NCBI RefSeq assembly: GCF_028473745.1
Contig: NZ_CP101137.1
Span: 4,588,001 to 4,652,000, forward strand
Length of the DNA stretch: 64,000 bases
From: Streptomyces sp. M92
Lineage (GTDB): Bacteria > Actinomycetota > Actinomycetes > Streptomycetales > Streptomycetaceae
Direction: 5' to 3'
The position numbers and the translations under genes are program-made. The stretch's first letter is position 1; every line of letters begins with the position of its first letter. Below are positions 48,295 to 57,612 of this stretch, one piece after another. The notes beneath the pieces are model-generated. The model saw only the letters and a program-made list of their open reading frames with translations, made no database searches and was not told the origin of the DNA.

Positions 48295-50973
48295 ATGACG
48301 GAGGTGGGACGGACGGCCGCCGCCTCGGCCTCCCTCTGGGAGCGCGACGAGGAGATCGCCACCATCACGCGGGCGGTCGACACCCTGTGCGCGGACCGGT
48401 CCTCCCCAGGCACCCTTCTGGTGGCCCGGGGCGAGGCCGGACTCGGCAAGACCGCGCTCCTCGCCGAGACCCGCCGCATCGCGGAGGCACGGGGCTGCAC
48501 CGTCTGGTCGGCGCGCGGCGGCGAGACCCTCAGGTCCGTCCCCTTCAACGTGGTGCGCCAACTGCTCCAGCCCGCGCTGGTGTCCATGCTCCCCGAGGAG
48601 GCGCGCGAGTACCTCGGCGACTGGTACGGCATCGCCGGCCCCGCCCTCGGCATAGCGGAGCCGGGCGAGCGGCAGGCCGACCCGCAGGGCGTGTGCGACG
48701 GCCTGGTCGCCGCCGTGCGCCGGCTCGCCCGCCGGGAGTGGCCCCTGGTCCTGCCGGTCGACGACGCCCACTGGGCCGACCAGGAGACCCTGCGCTGGCT
48801 CGCCGCGCTCGCCGAACGCCTCGACGAGACCTCCGTCCTGGTCGCCGTCGCCCGCCGTCCCGGCGACGTCAGCGGCGACAGCGCCCGCCACCTGGACGCG
48901 GCCGCCGCCGCGGGCCGGCCGCTCCTCCCGATGAACGTCCTCAGCCCCGACGCCACCGCCGGCCTCACCCGGGCCACCCTCGGCGACCACGCGGACGCCG
49001 CGTTCTGCCGCGAGGTCTGGGCCGTCACCGGCGGCAACCCGTACGAGACCGTCGAACTCCTCGCCAAGGTCCAGGACAGCGAACTCCAGCCGGTCGAGTC
49101 GGAGGCCGCCGAACTGCGTGAACTCAACCGCTCCGCCCGGGGCGGCGGCCTGGTGGCCCGCCTGGAGCAACTCGGCGCCGATTCCACCCGGTTCGCCTGG
49201 GCCGCCGCCATCCTCGGCGACGGCATCACCGTGGACATGGTGGCGCGGCTCCTCACCCTCGACCGCGCCGACGCCGCCCGCTGCGCCGAACTGCTGCGGG
49301 GCGCCCGCATCCTCACCGCGCCCGACCCCGCCTCGGGCCGGCCGGACGCGGACGACCTGGAGTTCGTCCACCCCCTGATCGCCACCGCCGTCTACAACTC
49401 CATCCCCGGCGCGTTGCGCACGGCGATGCACGGCATAGCGGCCCAGCTGGTCGCCGACTCCGGGCTCGGCGCGGCGGCCGCCTCCCGCCATCTCCTCAAG
49501 GTGTACCCCGACGACGACCCGGAAGTCGTCGGCCAGCTGCGCGACGCCGCCCGCGAACACCTCGCCGTCGGCGCCCCCGAAGCCGCCCGCCGCTGCCTCG
49601 AACGGGCCCTGAAGGAACCGCCGCTGCCCGAGATCCACGCCAAGGTGCTCTACGAACTGGGCTGCGCCACCCTGCTCACCGCGCCCGCCACGACCATCGG
49701 CCACCTGCGCACCGCCCTCGCCATGCCCGGCCTCGACGGCGAGCAGCGCGTGAACGCGGTCTTCCGGCTCTCCGAGGCCCTGCTCCACAACGACCAGCTG
49801 GAAGAGGCCGTCCGCACCGTCCAGGCGGAGGCCGCCCGCAATCCGGACCCGTCCGTGCGGCTGCGGCTCCAGGCCGTCCAGTACATGTGGGAGGGCATCC
49901 ACCCCGGCGAGACCCCCTCACCCGGACGGTCCGAACGTCTCGCCGAACTCGCCGCCACCTGCACCGGCCGCGACAACGCGGAACGCGCCCTGCTCATCCT
50001 GCGCGGCTTCGACGCCATGACCCGCGGCGAGAACGCCGAAGAGGTCGTCGAGCTGTGCGACCGGGCCCTCGTCAACGGCCGCCTCGCCCCCGGGCTCGGC
50101 TGGACCGACACCGAGTGGGGCCTCGAACTGCCGATGATGCTGGCCACCTCCTACGCCTACACCGACCGGCTCGACCGGGCGGAGGCGCTGTTCACCGAGG
50201 CGCTGAACACGTATGAGACGGCCGGCTGGAGCGGCGGCCACCTCGCCCTCGCGCACACCTACGTCGGCCTCGGCCACCGCAGGCGGGGCCGGCTGCGGGA
50301 GGCCGAGAAGTCCCTGCGCGAATCGCTGCGCATCGCCGAACGCGTCGGCCGCGGACTGCCCCTGTACTGGTCCGCGGTCTGCAACCTCATCGACACGCTG
50401 CTCGCCCGCGGCCACGTAGAGGAGGCACGGTCCGTCGCCGACCGGTACGGCTTCGACCCGCCCTACCCGTCCACCATCGTGCTGCCCGACCCGCGCCCCG
50501 TACGGGCCCGGCTGCTGCTCGCCACCGGCCGCGCCAAGGAAGGCGTCAACGAGCTGGAGACCGCCGAGAAGGCGGCCGCCGCCCGCGGCCGGCACAACCC
50601 GGTGGTGCACCCCTGGACGACCGAACTGGCCCGCGCCCTCGCCACGGAAGACCCCGGCCGCGCCGCCCGGCTCGTCACCGACGCCCGCCGCCACGCCGAG
50701 CGCTTCGGCACGGACACCGCGATAGGGGAGGCCCTGCGCTGCGCCGCCGCGCTGGAGACCGGTCAGCGCGCGGTCCGGTTCGCCGGACAGGCCGTCGCCT
50801 ACCTGGAGGCGTCACCCTGCCAGTACGAGCACGCCGCCGCCCGCGTCGAGTACGGCATCGCGGCCCGCTCGGAGGCCGAGCTGCGCCGGGGTCTGGCCCT
50901 GGCGGACTCGTGCGGCGCCGACGGACTGGTGGCACGGGCCCGCGAGGCGCTGGCGGCGGGGCACGTGGGCTGA
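48295..50973 (+). CDS. Large AAA-type ATPase of the LAL regulator family, lacking the LuxR HTH
   Basis: An 892-residue protein whose architecture matches LAL (large ATP-binding LuxR) regulators except at the end. Walker A is LVARGEAGLGKTALLAE near residue 46; Walker B is LVLPVDDAHWADQETLRWL near 160. A long TPR-like helical region follows (~400-880: YELGCATLLT, GHLALAHTYVGLGHRRRGRL). The protein stops at ALAAGHVG just where the ~65-residue LuxR HTH normally begins. The stop is clean, so it appears to be a stable shortened form, not a recent break. It might act as a signalling or antagonist ATPase through other regulators. ATG 48295 has GGGGAGG ten bases upstream. Confidence 0.82.
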   Translation: MTEVGRTAAASASLWERDEEIATITRAVDTLCADRSSPGTLLVARGEAGLGKTALLAETRRIAEARGCTVWSARGGETLRSVPFNVVRQLLQPALVSMLPEEAREYLGDWYGIAGPALGIAEPGERQADPQGVCDGLVAAVRRLARREWPLVLPVDDAHWADQETLRWLAALAERLDETSVLVAVARRPGDVSGDSARHLDAAAAAGRPLLPMNVLSPDATAGLTRATLGDHADAAFCREVWAVTGGNPYETVELLAKVQDSELQPVESEAAELRELNRSARGGGLVARLEQLGADSTRFAWAAAILGDGITVDMVARLLTLDRADAARCAELLRGARILTAPDPASGRPDADDLEFVHPLIATAVYNSIPGALRTAMHGIAAQLVADSGLGAAAASRHLLKVYPDDDPEVVGQLRDAAREHLAVGAPEAARRCLERALKEPPLPEIHAKVLYELGCATLLTAPATTIGHLRTALAMPGLDGEQRVNAVFRLSEALLHNDQLEEAVRTVQAEAARNPDPSVRLRLQAVQYMWEGIHPGETPSPGRSERLAELAATCTGRDNAERALLILRGFDAMTRGENAEEVVELCDRALVNGRLAPGLGWTDTEWGLELPMMLATSYAYTDRLDRAEALFTEALNTYETAGWSGGHLALAHTYVGLGHRRRGRLREAEKSLRESLRIAERVGRGLPLYWSAVCNLIDTLLARGHVEEARSVADRYGFDPPYPSTIVLPDPRPVRARLLLATGRAKEGVNELETAEKAAAARGRHNPVVHPWTTELARALATEDPGRAARLVTDARRHAERFGTDTAIGEALRCAAALETGQRAVRFAGQAVAYLEASPCQYEHAAARVEYGIAARSEAELRRGLALADSCGADGLVARAREALAAGHVG

Positions 50974-50975
50974 GG

Positions 50976-52097
50976 TCAGCCGGCCGCGCCGTCCTCCTCG
51001 GCCAGCACCCGCTGGGCCGCCGCGAACGCCGAGTTCGCCGCCGGCACGCCGCAGTACACCGCCGTCTGCAGCAGCACCGCGCCGATCTCGTCCGGCGTCA
51101 GCCCGTTGCGCCGAGCCGCCCGCACGTGCATCGCCAGCTCCTCGTAGTGGCCGTGCGCGACCAGCGCGGTCAGCGTGATCATGCTGCGCTCGCGGCGTGA
51201 CAGGGTCTCGTCCGTCCAGATCTCGCCCCAGGCGTAGCGCGAGATGAAGTCCTGGAAACGCGCCGTGAACGGGGTCTGCCGTCCCTGCGCCCGGTCCACG
51301 TGCGCGTCGCCCAGCACCTCGCGCCGCACCGCCATGCCGCGCCGGGCGCCGCCGTCGAAGTGCGCCCGCAACGCGGTCAGCACCGCCTCGGGCCGCTCCG
51401 CCGGCGCCAGGTGCGAGGCGCCCGGCAGCTCGGTCAGCGTCGCGCCCGGCACCGCGTCGGCGATCTGCCGCAGGTGCGCGGGCGGCGTCGCCGGGTCCTC
51501 GCGTCCCGCGACCAGCAGCGTCGGCACGCCGATGTCGCCGAGCCGGTCCCGCAGGTCGAAGGCGGCCAGCGCGTCACAACAGGCGGCGTACGCCTCCGGG
51601 TCGGTGTCCCGGTGGTCCTGGACCAGCCGCGGCACGGTGAACCCGGGCGTGAACCACCGTCCGTCCGCGCCCTCCGCGAGCTTCGCCAGCCCCTCGGCGC
51701 GCACCGTCGCGGCCCGTTCCTCCCACGCCTTGGCACCGTTGAAGTGCGCCGACGAGCAGACGACGGCGAGCGACGACACCCGCTCCGGGTGGTGCACGGC
51801 CAGGTGCAGCCCCACCGCGCCGCCCAGCGACACGCCCGCGTAGGCGAACCGCTCCACCCCGAGCGAGTCGGCGAGCGCGAGCACCAGTCGGGCGAGGTCG
51901 CCGACGGTGGCGCCCGGCCCGATCAGTTCCGCCGCCGAACCGCCGTGCCCGGGCAGGTCCCAGCGGACCACCCGGTGGCCGATGGACAGTTCCGGCGCCA
52001 CCTGGTCCCACAGGGCGTACGAGGTGCCCAGGGAGGGCCCCAACAGCAGCGGGGGAGCGGAGGCGGGGCCTTCGGTCAGGTGATTGAGGAGGGTCAA
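50976..52097 (-). CDS. pcaL: PcaL: fused 3-oxoadipate enol-lactonase and 4-carboxymuconolactone decarboxylase
   Basis: A 373-residue bifunctional enzyme for two consecutive steps of protocatechuate breakdown. Residues ~1-245 form an alpha/beta hydrolase with the nucleophile elbow AYAGVSLGGAVGLH and acid/His in the late LPGASHLAPAERP (enol-lactonase, PcaD). Residues ~255-373 are the carboxymuconolactone decarboxylase domain (FISRYAWGEIWTDE, EELAMHVRAARRNGL, QTAVYCGVPAANSAF), as PcaC. The start is TTG at 52097, overlapping the pcaB stop (TTGA). It is the last gene of the operon and is convergent with the LAL-type ATPase (two bases between stops). Confidence 0.93.
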   Translation of the reverse strand: MTLLNHLTEGPASAPPLLLGPSLGTSYALWDQVAPELSIGHRVVRWDLPGHGGSAAELIGPGATVGDLARLVLALADSLGVERFAYAGVSLGGAVGLHLAVHHPERVSSLAVVCSSAHFNGAKAWEERAATVRAEGLAKLAEGADGRWFTPGFTVPRLVQDHRDTDPEAYAACCDALAAFDLRDRLGDIGVPTLLVAGREDPATPPAHLRQIADAVPGATLTELPGASHLAPAERPEAVLTALRAHFDGGARRGMAVRREVLGDAHVDRAQGRQTPFTARFQDFISRYAWGEIWTDETLSRRERSMITLTALVAHGHYEELAMHVRAARRNGLTPDEIGAVLLQTAVYCGVPAANSAFAAAQRVLAEEDGAAG

Positions 52098-53422
52098 CGT
52101 CGCTCCAGAGCACGGTCGGTCAGGGCTCCCGCGGAGCCGGTGTAACGGGCGGGATCGGTCAGGGGGCCGAGGTCGACGTCCTTCAACTCCGGTGTTTCGG
52201 CCAGGAGTTCACCCAGAGTGCGGTCCTCGGCGTGCGCCTGCCGGGCCAGCTCGGTCAGCAGCTCCTTGGCGCGGGCCCGCCCGAGCACCGGCGCCAGTTC
52301 GGCCAAGAGCCGCTCGGACACGATCAGCCCGTGCGTCAGGCCGAGGTGCGCCCGCATGACGTCCGGACGCACCCGCAGCCCCTCGGCCAGCTCGGCGGCG
52401 TCCCGGGCCGCACCGCCGGTCAGCCGCAGCAGGTCCCGCAGCGGCTCCCACTCGGCGTGCCAGGCCCCGGCCGGCCGCTCGTCCCCGGCGGCCAGCGAGC
52501 CGTACAGCGTGGCCGCGAGCTGCGGCGCCCGCCGGGCCGCCGCCGCGATCAGCGTGGACCGTACCGGGTTGGCCTTGTGCGGCATCGCCGACGAGCCGCC
52601 GCCGCTGCCCTCGGCGACCTCGCCGATCTCGGTGCGGGACAGCGTCAGCACGTCCGTGGCGATCTTTCCGAGGGCCCCGGCGGCGAAGGCGAGGCAGCCG
52701 GCCAGGTCGGCCACCGGGGTGCGCAGGGTGTGCCAGGGCAACAGCGGTGCTCGCAGGCCCAGTTCACGTGCGTACGCCGCCGGCAGCGCGAGCGGTTCCG
52801 CGGCCCCGTACGCCCCGAAGGCCGCCAGGGTGCCCGCCGCGCCGCCGAGCTGGGCGGGCAGTCCGTCGTGTACGGCGGTGATCCGGTCCCGCGCGTCCAG
52901 GACCAGCGCGCGCCAGCCGGCCGCCTTCAGCCCGAAGGAAGTCGGCACGGCGTGCTGGGTGAGCGTCCGGCCCGGCATCGGAGTGTCCCGGTGCTCGGCG
53001 GCGAGCCGGGCCAGCGCCCGTTCCGTGCGGGCCAGATCGGTGAGCAGCAGGTCCAGGGTGCGGGCGGCGACCAGCATCAGCGCCGAGTCCAGGATGTCCT
53101 GGCTGGTCGCCCCCCGGTGGACGTACGGCCCGTACTCCTCGCCGACCGCCTTGGTCAGGTCGGCCACCAGCGGGATCACCGGGTTCCCGCCGGCGCGGGC
53201 GCGTTCGGCCAGGGAGCGCGCGTCGAAGCGGGCGGGGTCGGCCGCCTCGGTCACCGCGTCCGCCGCCGGGGCCGGGGCCAGCCCCAGCCCGGACTGCGCC
53301 CGGGTCAGGGCCGCCTCGGCGTCCAGCAGCGCCCGCAGGACCGCGCCGTCCCCGGTCGCCCCGTCGGCCGGGGAGCCGGCCCAGCCGGGTGCGAGCAGGC
53401 CCGTGTCGGCAGCTGATGTCAC
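52094..53422 (-). CDS. pcaB: 3-carboxy-cis,cis-muconate cycloisomerase
   Basis: A 442-residue fumarase/aspartase-superfamily enzyme forming 4-carboxymuconolactone from carboxymuconate. The superfamily signature G-S-S-x-M-P-x-K-x-N-P is present as GSSAMPHKANPV near residue 270; VHRGATSQDILDSA near 130 and PMPGRTLTQHAVPTSFGLK near 165 are also characteristic. GTG 53422 overlaps the pcaG stop. It is coupled to pcaG upstream and pcaL downstream, as expected from pathway order. Confidence 0.93.
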   Translation of the reverse strand: MTSAADTGLLAPGWAGSPADGATGDGAVLRALLDAEAALTRAQSGLGLAPAPAADAVTEAADPARFDARSLAERARAGGNPVIPLVADLTKAVGEEYGPYVHRGATSQDILDSALMLVAARTLDLLLTDLARTERALARLAAEHRDTPMPGRTLTQHAVPTSFGLKAAGWRALVLDARDRITAVHDGLPAQLGGAAGTLAAFGAYGAAEPLALPAAYARELGLRAPLLPWHTLRTPVADLAGCLAFAAGALGKIATDVLTLSRTEIGEVAEGSGGGSSAMPHKANPVRSTLIAAAARRAPQLAATLYGSLAAGDERPAGAWHAEWEPLRDLLRLTGGAARDAAELAEGLRVRPDVMRAHLGLTHGLIVSERLLAELAPVLGRARAKELLTELARQAHAEDRTLGELLAETPELKDVDLGPLTDPARYTGSAGALTDRALERR

Positions 53423-54024
53423 TGGAACTCCAGGAAGACCGTCTCGCCCTCGCCCTGAAGGCGGATGTCGAAACGGTACGTCCCGTGGCCCTCGTCCGCG
53501 GCGACCAGCGTGTCGCGGCGCCCGGCGTCCACGCGGGACAGCAGCGGGTCCGCGGCCAGCACCGCCCGGTCGCCCGGCAGGTAGATCCGGGTGAACAGGT
53601 GCACCAGCAGCCCGCGCGCGAACACGCACACGCTGACGTACGGCGCGCTGTCGCCCCGTGCGCCGGGGCGCAGCGTCCGCACGTACCAGTGGCCGTTCGC
53701 GTCGGTCTGGATGCGGCCGAAGCCGGTGAACTCCACGCCGTTGCGGCCCAGGAAGCCGCCGGAGGCCGGGTCGCGGCGCATCGAGCCGTCGGCGGTCGGC
53801 AGCTCGCCGTCCGGGCCCGGGCCCCACACCTCCAGCAGCGCGTCCGGCAGCGGGTTGCCCTCGCCGTCGTACACGTACCCGTGGACGGTGATCGTGTCGG
53901 GGTGGCCGGCGGGCGCGACGTCCTCGCCGCCGCGGAAGGGCAGCGCGTACCCGTAGAACGGGCCGACCGTGTGCGACGGCGTGGGGAGCACGTTCTCCGG
54001 ACCGCTGGTGTCGGTCTTCGTCAT
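53419..54024 (-). CDS. pcaG: Protocatechuate 3,4-dioxygenase alpha subunit
   Basis: A 201-residue intradiol dioxygenase alpha subunit, which pairs with PcaH to cleave protocatechuate to carboxymuconate. Typical start LPTPSHTVGPFYGYALPFRG and later GFGRIQTDANGHWYVRTLRP, YVSVCVFARGLLVHLFTRIYL. The alpha subunit lacks the iron ligands of PcaH: the HIH motif is replaced by ARGLL, which is normal. ATG 54024 lies five bases after the pcaH stop. Confidence 0.94.
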   Translation of the reverse strand: MTKTDTSGPENVLPTPSHTVGPFYGYALPFRGGEDVAPAGHPDTITVHGYVYDGEGNPLPDALLEVWGPGPDGELPTADGSMRRDPASGGFLGRNGVEFTGFGRIQTDANGHWYVRTLRPGARGDSAPYVSVCVFARGLLVHLFTRIYLPGDRAVLAADPLLSRVDAGRRDTLVAADEGHGTYRFDIRLQGEGETVFLEFQ

Positions 54025-54029
54025 GGTGG

Positions 54030-54803
54030 TCAGCGTCCTTCTTCGATCCAGGTGGCGTTCGGGCCGTCGAGCACGATGTCCCAGTGGTAGCCGAGCGAGA
54101 ACTCGGGCACGGACAGGCTGTGGTCGTACGTCGCTATGAGTCGCTGCCGGGCGGCGTCGTCCGTGACGGACTGCAGGATCGGGTCGTACGGGAACAGCGG
54201 GTCGTTCGGGAAGTACATCTGGGTCACGAGCCGCTGCGTGAACGCCGAGCCGAACACCGAGAAGTGGATGTGGGCCGGGCGCCAGGCGTTGACGTGGTTG
54301 CGCCACGGGTAGGGGCCGGGCTGCACCGTGGTGAAGCGGTAGAAGCCGTCGTCGTCGGAGAGGGTGCGGCCCACCCCGGTGAAGTTCGGGTCCAGCGGGG
54401 CGTCGTGCTGCTCGCGCTGGTGGGCGTAGCGGCCGGCCGAGTTGGCCTGCCAGATCTCCACGAGCTGGCCGCGCACGGGCTTGCCGTTGCGGTCGAGCAG
54501 GCGGCCGGAGACGGTGATCCGCTCGCCGACCGGCTCCCCGGTGTGCTGCCGGGTCAGGTCGTTGTCGATCTCGGTGATGTCCCGCTCCCCGAAGGCGGGG
54601 GAGGACAGCTCGACCAGCTCCGGGTCCTTGGTGACGTCGATGGCGACCGGCGGCTGCTTGGGGTGGCGCAGCACCGAGGAGCGGTAGGGGACGTAGTCGC
54701 GGCGCGGGTGGTGCTCGACGGGCCCGCCGTCGGCGACCCGCTTCTCGTACGCGGCGTGCTCGGCCGCGATCTCCGCGTCGATGTCGTGCTGGGTGAGAGT
54801 CAT
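54030..54803 (-). CDS. pcaH: Protocatechuate 3,4-dioxygenase beta subunit
   Basis: A 257-residue non-haem Fe(III) intradiol dioxygenase subunit. Iron ligands can be read: Tyr in ANSAGRYAHQREQHD, Tyr in QPGPYPWRNH, and two His in WRPAHIHFSVFG. LVEIWQANSAGRY is the intradiol ring-cleavage signature. Start ATG 54803 follows AGGAGG. With PcaG it catalyses the ring-opening step. Confidence 0.95.
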   Translation of the reverse strand: MTLTQHDIDAEIAAEHAAYEKRVADGGPVEHHPRRDYVPYRSSVLRHPKQPPVAIDVTKDPELVELSSPAFGERDITEIDNDLTRQHTGEPVGERITVSGRLLDRNGKPVRGQLVEIWQANSAGRYAHQREQHDAPLDPNFTGVGRTLSDDDGFYRFTTVQPGPYPWRNHVNAWRPAHIHFSVFGSAFTQRLVTQMYFPNDPLFPYDPILQSVTDDAARQRLIATYDHSLSVPEFSLGYHWDIVLDGPNATWIEEGR

Positions 54804-54821
54804 AGGAGGTCCCGTGGGTGA

Positions 54822-56024
54822 CTAGCGGTCGAGGACGAGGGCGAGGCCCTGGCCGACGCCGATGCAGAGGGTGGCGACGCCCGTGCCGCTGCCCTTGCGG
54901 GCGAGCTGGTGGGCGACGGTGCCGGCGAGGCGGGCACCGGAGGCGCCCAGCGGGTGGCCCAGCGCGATGGCACCGCCCTGGGGGTTGAGGATCGCGGGGT
55001 CGAACTCGGGCCACTCGGCGACGCAGCCCAGCACCTGGGCGGCGAACGCCTCGTTGAGCTCGAGGACGTCCAGGTCGGCGAAAGTGCGGCCGGCCTTGGC
55101 GAGGGCGCGGTTCACGGCCTCGACGGGGGCGAGCCCGAACCAGTGCGGGTCGGTCGCCGAGACGCCGGTGGCGGAGATCCGGGCGAGGGGTTCGCGGCCG
55201 GTGGCCTTCAGGCCCTCCTCGTCGACCAGGAGCAGCGCCGCGGCGCCGTCGTTGAGCGGCGAGGCGTTTCCGGCGGTGACCGTGCCGTCGGTTTCGCGGA
55301 AGGACGGCTTGAGCTTCGCCATCGCCTCCAGGGACGCGGTGGCGCGTACGCACTCGTCGGCGGCGAAGTCGACCGGGTCGCCCTTGCGCTGCGGCACGGG
55401 GACGGGCGCGAGCTCCCCGTCGAACAGGCCGTCGGCCTGCGCGCGGGCCGCCTTGTGGTGGGAGGCGAGGGCGTACTCGTCCTGCTGATCGCGGGAGATC
55501 CCGTGCTTGTCGGCGATCAGCTCCGCCGACTCGCCGAGGGGGATCGTCCACTGCGGGTCCATCCGCGGGTTGACCATGCGCCAGCCCAGGGTGGTCGAGT
55601 ACAGCTCGGTGTGCCCGGCCGGGAAGGGCCGGTCCGACTTGGGCAGCACGTAGGGGGCGCGGGTCATGGACTCCACGCCGCCCGCCAGCGCGATCGACGC
55701 GTCGCCCACGGCGATGGCGCGGGCGGCCTGGATCACCGCTTCGAGGCCGGAGGCGCAGAGCCGGTTCACGGTCACGCCGGGGACGGTGGTGGGCAGGCCG
55801 GCCAGGAGGGCGGCCATGCGGGCGACGTTGCGGTTCTCCTCGCCGGCGCCGTTGGCGTTGCCGAAGTACACGTCGTCGACGCGGGACGGGTCCAGCCCGG
55901 GCGTGCGGGCGAGGAGTTCACGGACGGCGTGCGCGGCCAGGTCGTCCGGGCGTACGGCCGCGAGGGAGCCGTTGTACTTGCCGAACGGGGTGCGGACCGC
56001 GTCGACGACGTAGACGTCCTTCAC
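54822..56024 (-). CDS. pcaF: Beta-ketoadipyl-CoA thiolase
   Basis: A 400-residue thiolase that splits beta-ketoadipyl-CoA into succinyl-CoA and acetyl-CoA. Active-site residues: Cys in VNRLCASGLEAVIQAARA (near 90), GHPLGASGARLAGT (His) and late Cys in TLCIGVGQGLALV. GTG 56024 overlaps the pcaJ stop as GTGA. The longer ORF upstream is a shadow. The gene order pcaI-J-F-H-G-B-L places this terminal pathway step directly after the CoA-transferase genes. Confidence 0.95.
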   Translation of the reverse strand: MKDVYVVDAVRTPFGKYNGSLAAVRPDDLAAHAVRELLARTPGLDPSRVDDVYFGNANGAGEENRNVARMAALLAGLPTTVPGVTVNRLCASGLEAVIQAARAIAVGDASIALAGGVESMTRAPYVLPKSDRPFPAGHTELYSTTLGWRMVNPRMDPQWTIPLGESAELIADKHGISRDQQDEYALASHHKAARAQADGLFDGELAPVPVPQRKGDPVDFAADECVRATASLEAMAKLKPSFRETDGTVTAGNASPLNDGAAALLLVDEEGLKATGREPLARISATGVSATDPHWFGLAPVEAVNRALAKAGRTFADLDVLELNEAFAAQVLGCVAEWPEFDPAILNPQGGAIALGHPLGASGARLAGTVAHQLARKGSGTGVATLCIGVGQGLALVLDR

Positions 56025-56665
56025 TTCAGGTCCTCCGCGAGGGTCAGTTCGGCATCGGTGCGGGCGGTGATCTCGTCGACGGTCACACCCGGCGCGGACT
56101 CGACCAGGACGAGGCCGTCGCCGGTGACGTCCAGGACGCCGAGGTCGGTGATGATCCGGTTCACGCACGCCTTGCCCGTGAGCGGCAGCGCGCACTCCTG
56201 GAGGATCTTGGGCGAGCCGTCCTTCGCGGTGTGGGTCATCACGACGATCACGGTGCGGGCGCCGTGGACGAGGTCCATCGCCCCGCCGATCCCGGTGATC
56301 ATCTTGCCGGGAATGGCCCAGTTGGCCAGGTCGCCCATGGCGGACACCTGCATCGCGCCGAGGACCGCGACGTCGATGTGCCCGCCGCGGATCATGCCGA
56401 AGGAGAGCGCCGAGTCGAAGAAGGAGGCGCCCGGCAGGACGGTGACGGTTTCCTTGCCGGCGTTGATCAGGTCCGGGTCCACCTCCTCCTCGGTGGGGTA
56501 GCGGCCGGTGCCCAGGATGCCGTTCTCGGACTCCAGGGTCACCTCCACGCCCTCGGGGAGGTAGTTCGGGATCAGCGTCGGCAGACCGATGCCGAGGTTG
56601 ACGTACTGGCCGTCCCGCAGCTCCCGGGCCGCCCGCGCGGCCATCTGTTCACGCGTCCAGGCCAT
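56021..56665 (-). CDS. pcaJ: 3-oxoadipate CoA-transferase beta subunit
   Basis: A 214-residue CoA-transferase subunit B. The catalytic Glu sits in the conserved LESENGILGTGRYP block; YVNLGIGLPTLIPNYLPEGV and NWAIPGKMITGIGGAMDLVHG are also typical. It transfers CoA from succinyl-CoA to beta-ketoadipate with PcaI. Its ATG overlaps the last base of the pcaI stop (TGATG). Confidence 0.95.
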   Translation of the reverse strand: MAWTREQMAARAARELRDGQYVNLGIGLPTLIPNYLPEGVEVTLESENGILGTGRYPTEEEVDPDLINAGKETVTVLPGASFFDSALSFGMIRGGHIDVAVLGAMQVSAMGDLANWAIPGKMITGIGGAMDLVHGARTVIVVMTHTAKDGSPKILQECALPLTGKACVNRIITDLGVLDVTGDGLVLVESAPGVTVDEITARTDAELTLAEDLK

Positions 56666-57420
56666 CAGGAACCCACCGTCCGCCGCTCGATCCTCTTGTC
56701 CGCCGCCTGCTCGGCCGTCAGCGCGACCACCCGCTGCACGAAGATCCCCGGCAGGTGCACCGCGTCCGGGTCGATCTCGCCCGGCTCGACCAGTTCCTCC
56801 ACCTCGGCGACCGTCACCCGGCCGGCCGTCGCCGCCAGCGGGTTGAAGTTCCGGGACGACTTGTTGAACACCAGGTTCCCGTGCCGGTCGCCCCTGGCCG
56901 CACGGACGAGGGCGAAGTCGGTGCGGATGCCGCGCTCCAGCACGTACTCCGTGCCGTCGAACTCGCGGACCTCCTTCGGCGGCGACGCCAGCGCGACCCC
57001 GCCGGAGCCGTCGTAGCGCCAGGGCAGCCCGCCGTCGGCGACCTGTGTGCCCACCCCGGCCGGGGTGTAGAAGGCGGGGATCCCGGCTCCGCCGGCCCGC
57101 AGCCGCTCGGCCAGCGTGCCCTGTGGGATCATCTCCACCTCCAGCTCACCGCCGAGGTACTGGCGCGCGAACTCCTTGTTCGCCCCGATGTAGGAACCGG
57201 TCACCCGGGCGATCCGCCCCGCCGCCAGCAGCACCGCCAGCCCGGACTCCATCGCCCCGCAGTTGTTGGAGACGACCGACAGTCCACCGGTACCGCGCTC
57301 GTACAGCGCCTGGATCAGCACGTTGGGCACACCACTGAGACCGAAGCCGCCCACGGCGAGCGACGCGCCGTCCGGTATGTCGGCCACCGCCTCGGCGGCC
57401 GTGGCCACCACCTTGTCCAT
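56665..57420 (-). CDS. pcaI: 3-oxoadipate CoA-transferase alpha subunit
   Basis: A 251-residue CoA-transferase subunit A with the family signature AVADIPDGASLAVGGFGLSG near residue 15 and GVPNVLIQAL, YIGANKEFARQYL and GDRHGNLVFNKSSRNFNPLAA later. It is the first gene of the pca operon; ATG 57420 lies 193 bases from the divergent pcaV start. It is likely repressed by PcaV and induced by protocatechuate. Confidence 0.95.
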   Translation of the reverse strand: MDKVVATAAEAVADIPDGASLAVGGFGLSGVPNVLIQALYERGTGGLSVVSNNCGAMESGLAVLLAAGRIARVTGSYIGANKEFARQYLGGELEVEMIPQGTLAERLRAGGAGIPAFYTPAGVGTQVADGGLPWRYDGSGGVALASPPKEVREFDGTEYVLERGIRTDFALVRAARGDRHGNLVFNKSSRNFNPLAATAGRVTVAEVEELVEPGEIDPDAVHLPGIFVQRVVALTAEQAADKRIERRTVGS

Positions 57421-57448
57421 CCGAGAAGCCCCATCTCTTCAAATTAAT

Positions 57449-57466
57449 CAGGGCACTGAGTATTTC
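57449..57466. promoter_or_regulatory. Candidate second PcaV half-site region near the pcaI promoter
   Basis: The sequence TCAGGGCACTGAGTATTTCAG contains the dyad TCAG-GGCA-CTGA and, slightly downstream, another TCAG. CAGTGCA/GCACTG elements also occur in the palindrome at 57576-57593, so both sites share GCACTGA/TCAGTGC half-sites. Position ~30 bases upstream of pcaI fits a repressor site. Confidence 0.4.
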
Positions 57467-57575
57467 AGCGAGGTTCCCCACACGCTCCCACTGGACGACC
57501 AGACCGTCAAGACCTGGAAAAACAGGAGGTGGATCGCCTGGAGTGGCTACGGACAGCCGGAGTGCGGCCGATGTA

Positions 57576-57593
57576 TCGTCAGTGCACCAACGA
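57576..57593. promoter_or_regulatory. Probable PcaV operator
   Basis: TCGTCAGTGCACCAACGA is an imperfect 18-base palindrome centred on GTGCAC, with only positions 5-6 mismatched. It lies 20 bases upstream of pcaV and within the pcaI/pcaV divergent region. Size and centre fit a MarR-family site. In S. coelicolor PcaV is known to repress the pca operon and to be released by protocatechuate; the precise published site was not recalled. Confidence 0.6.
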
Positions 57594-57612
57594 AATGACC
57601 ACAGGAGTGCAC

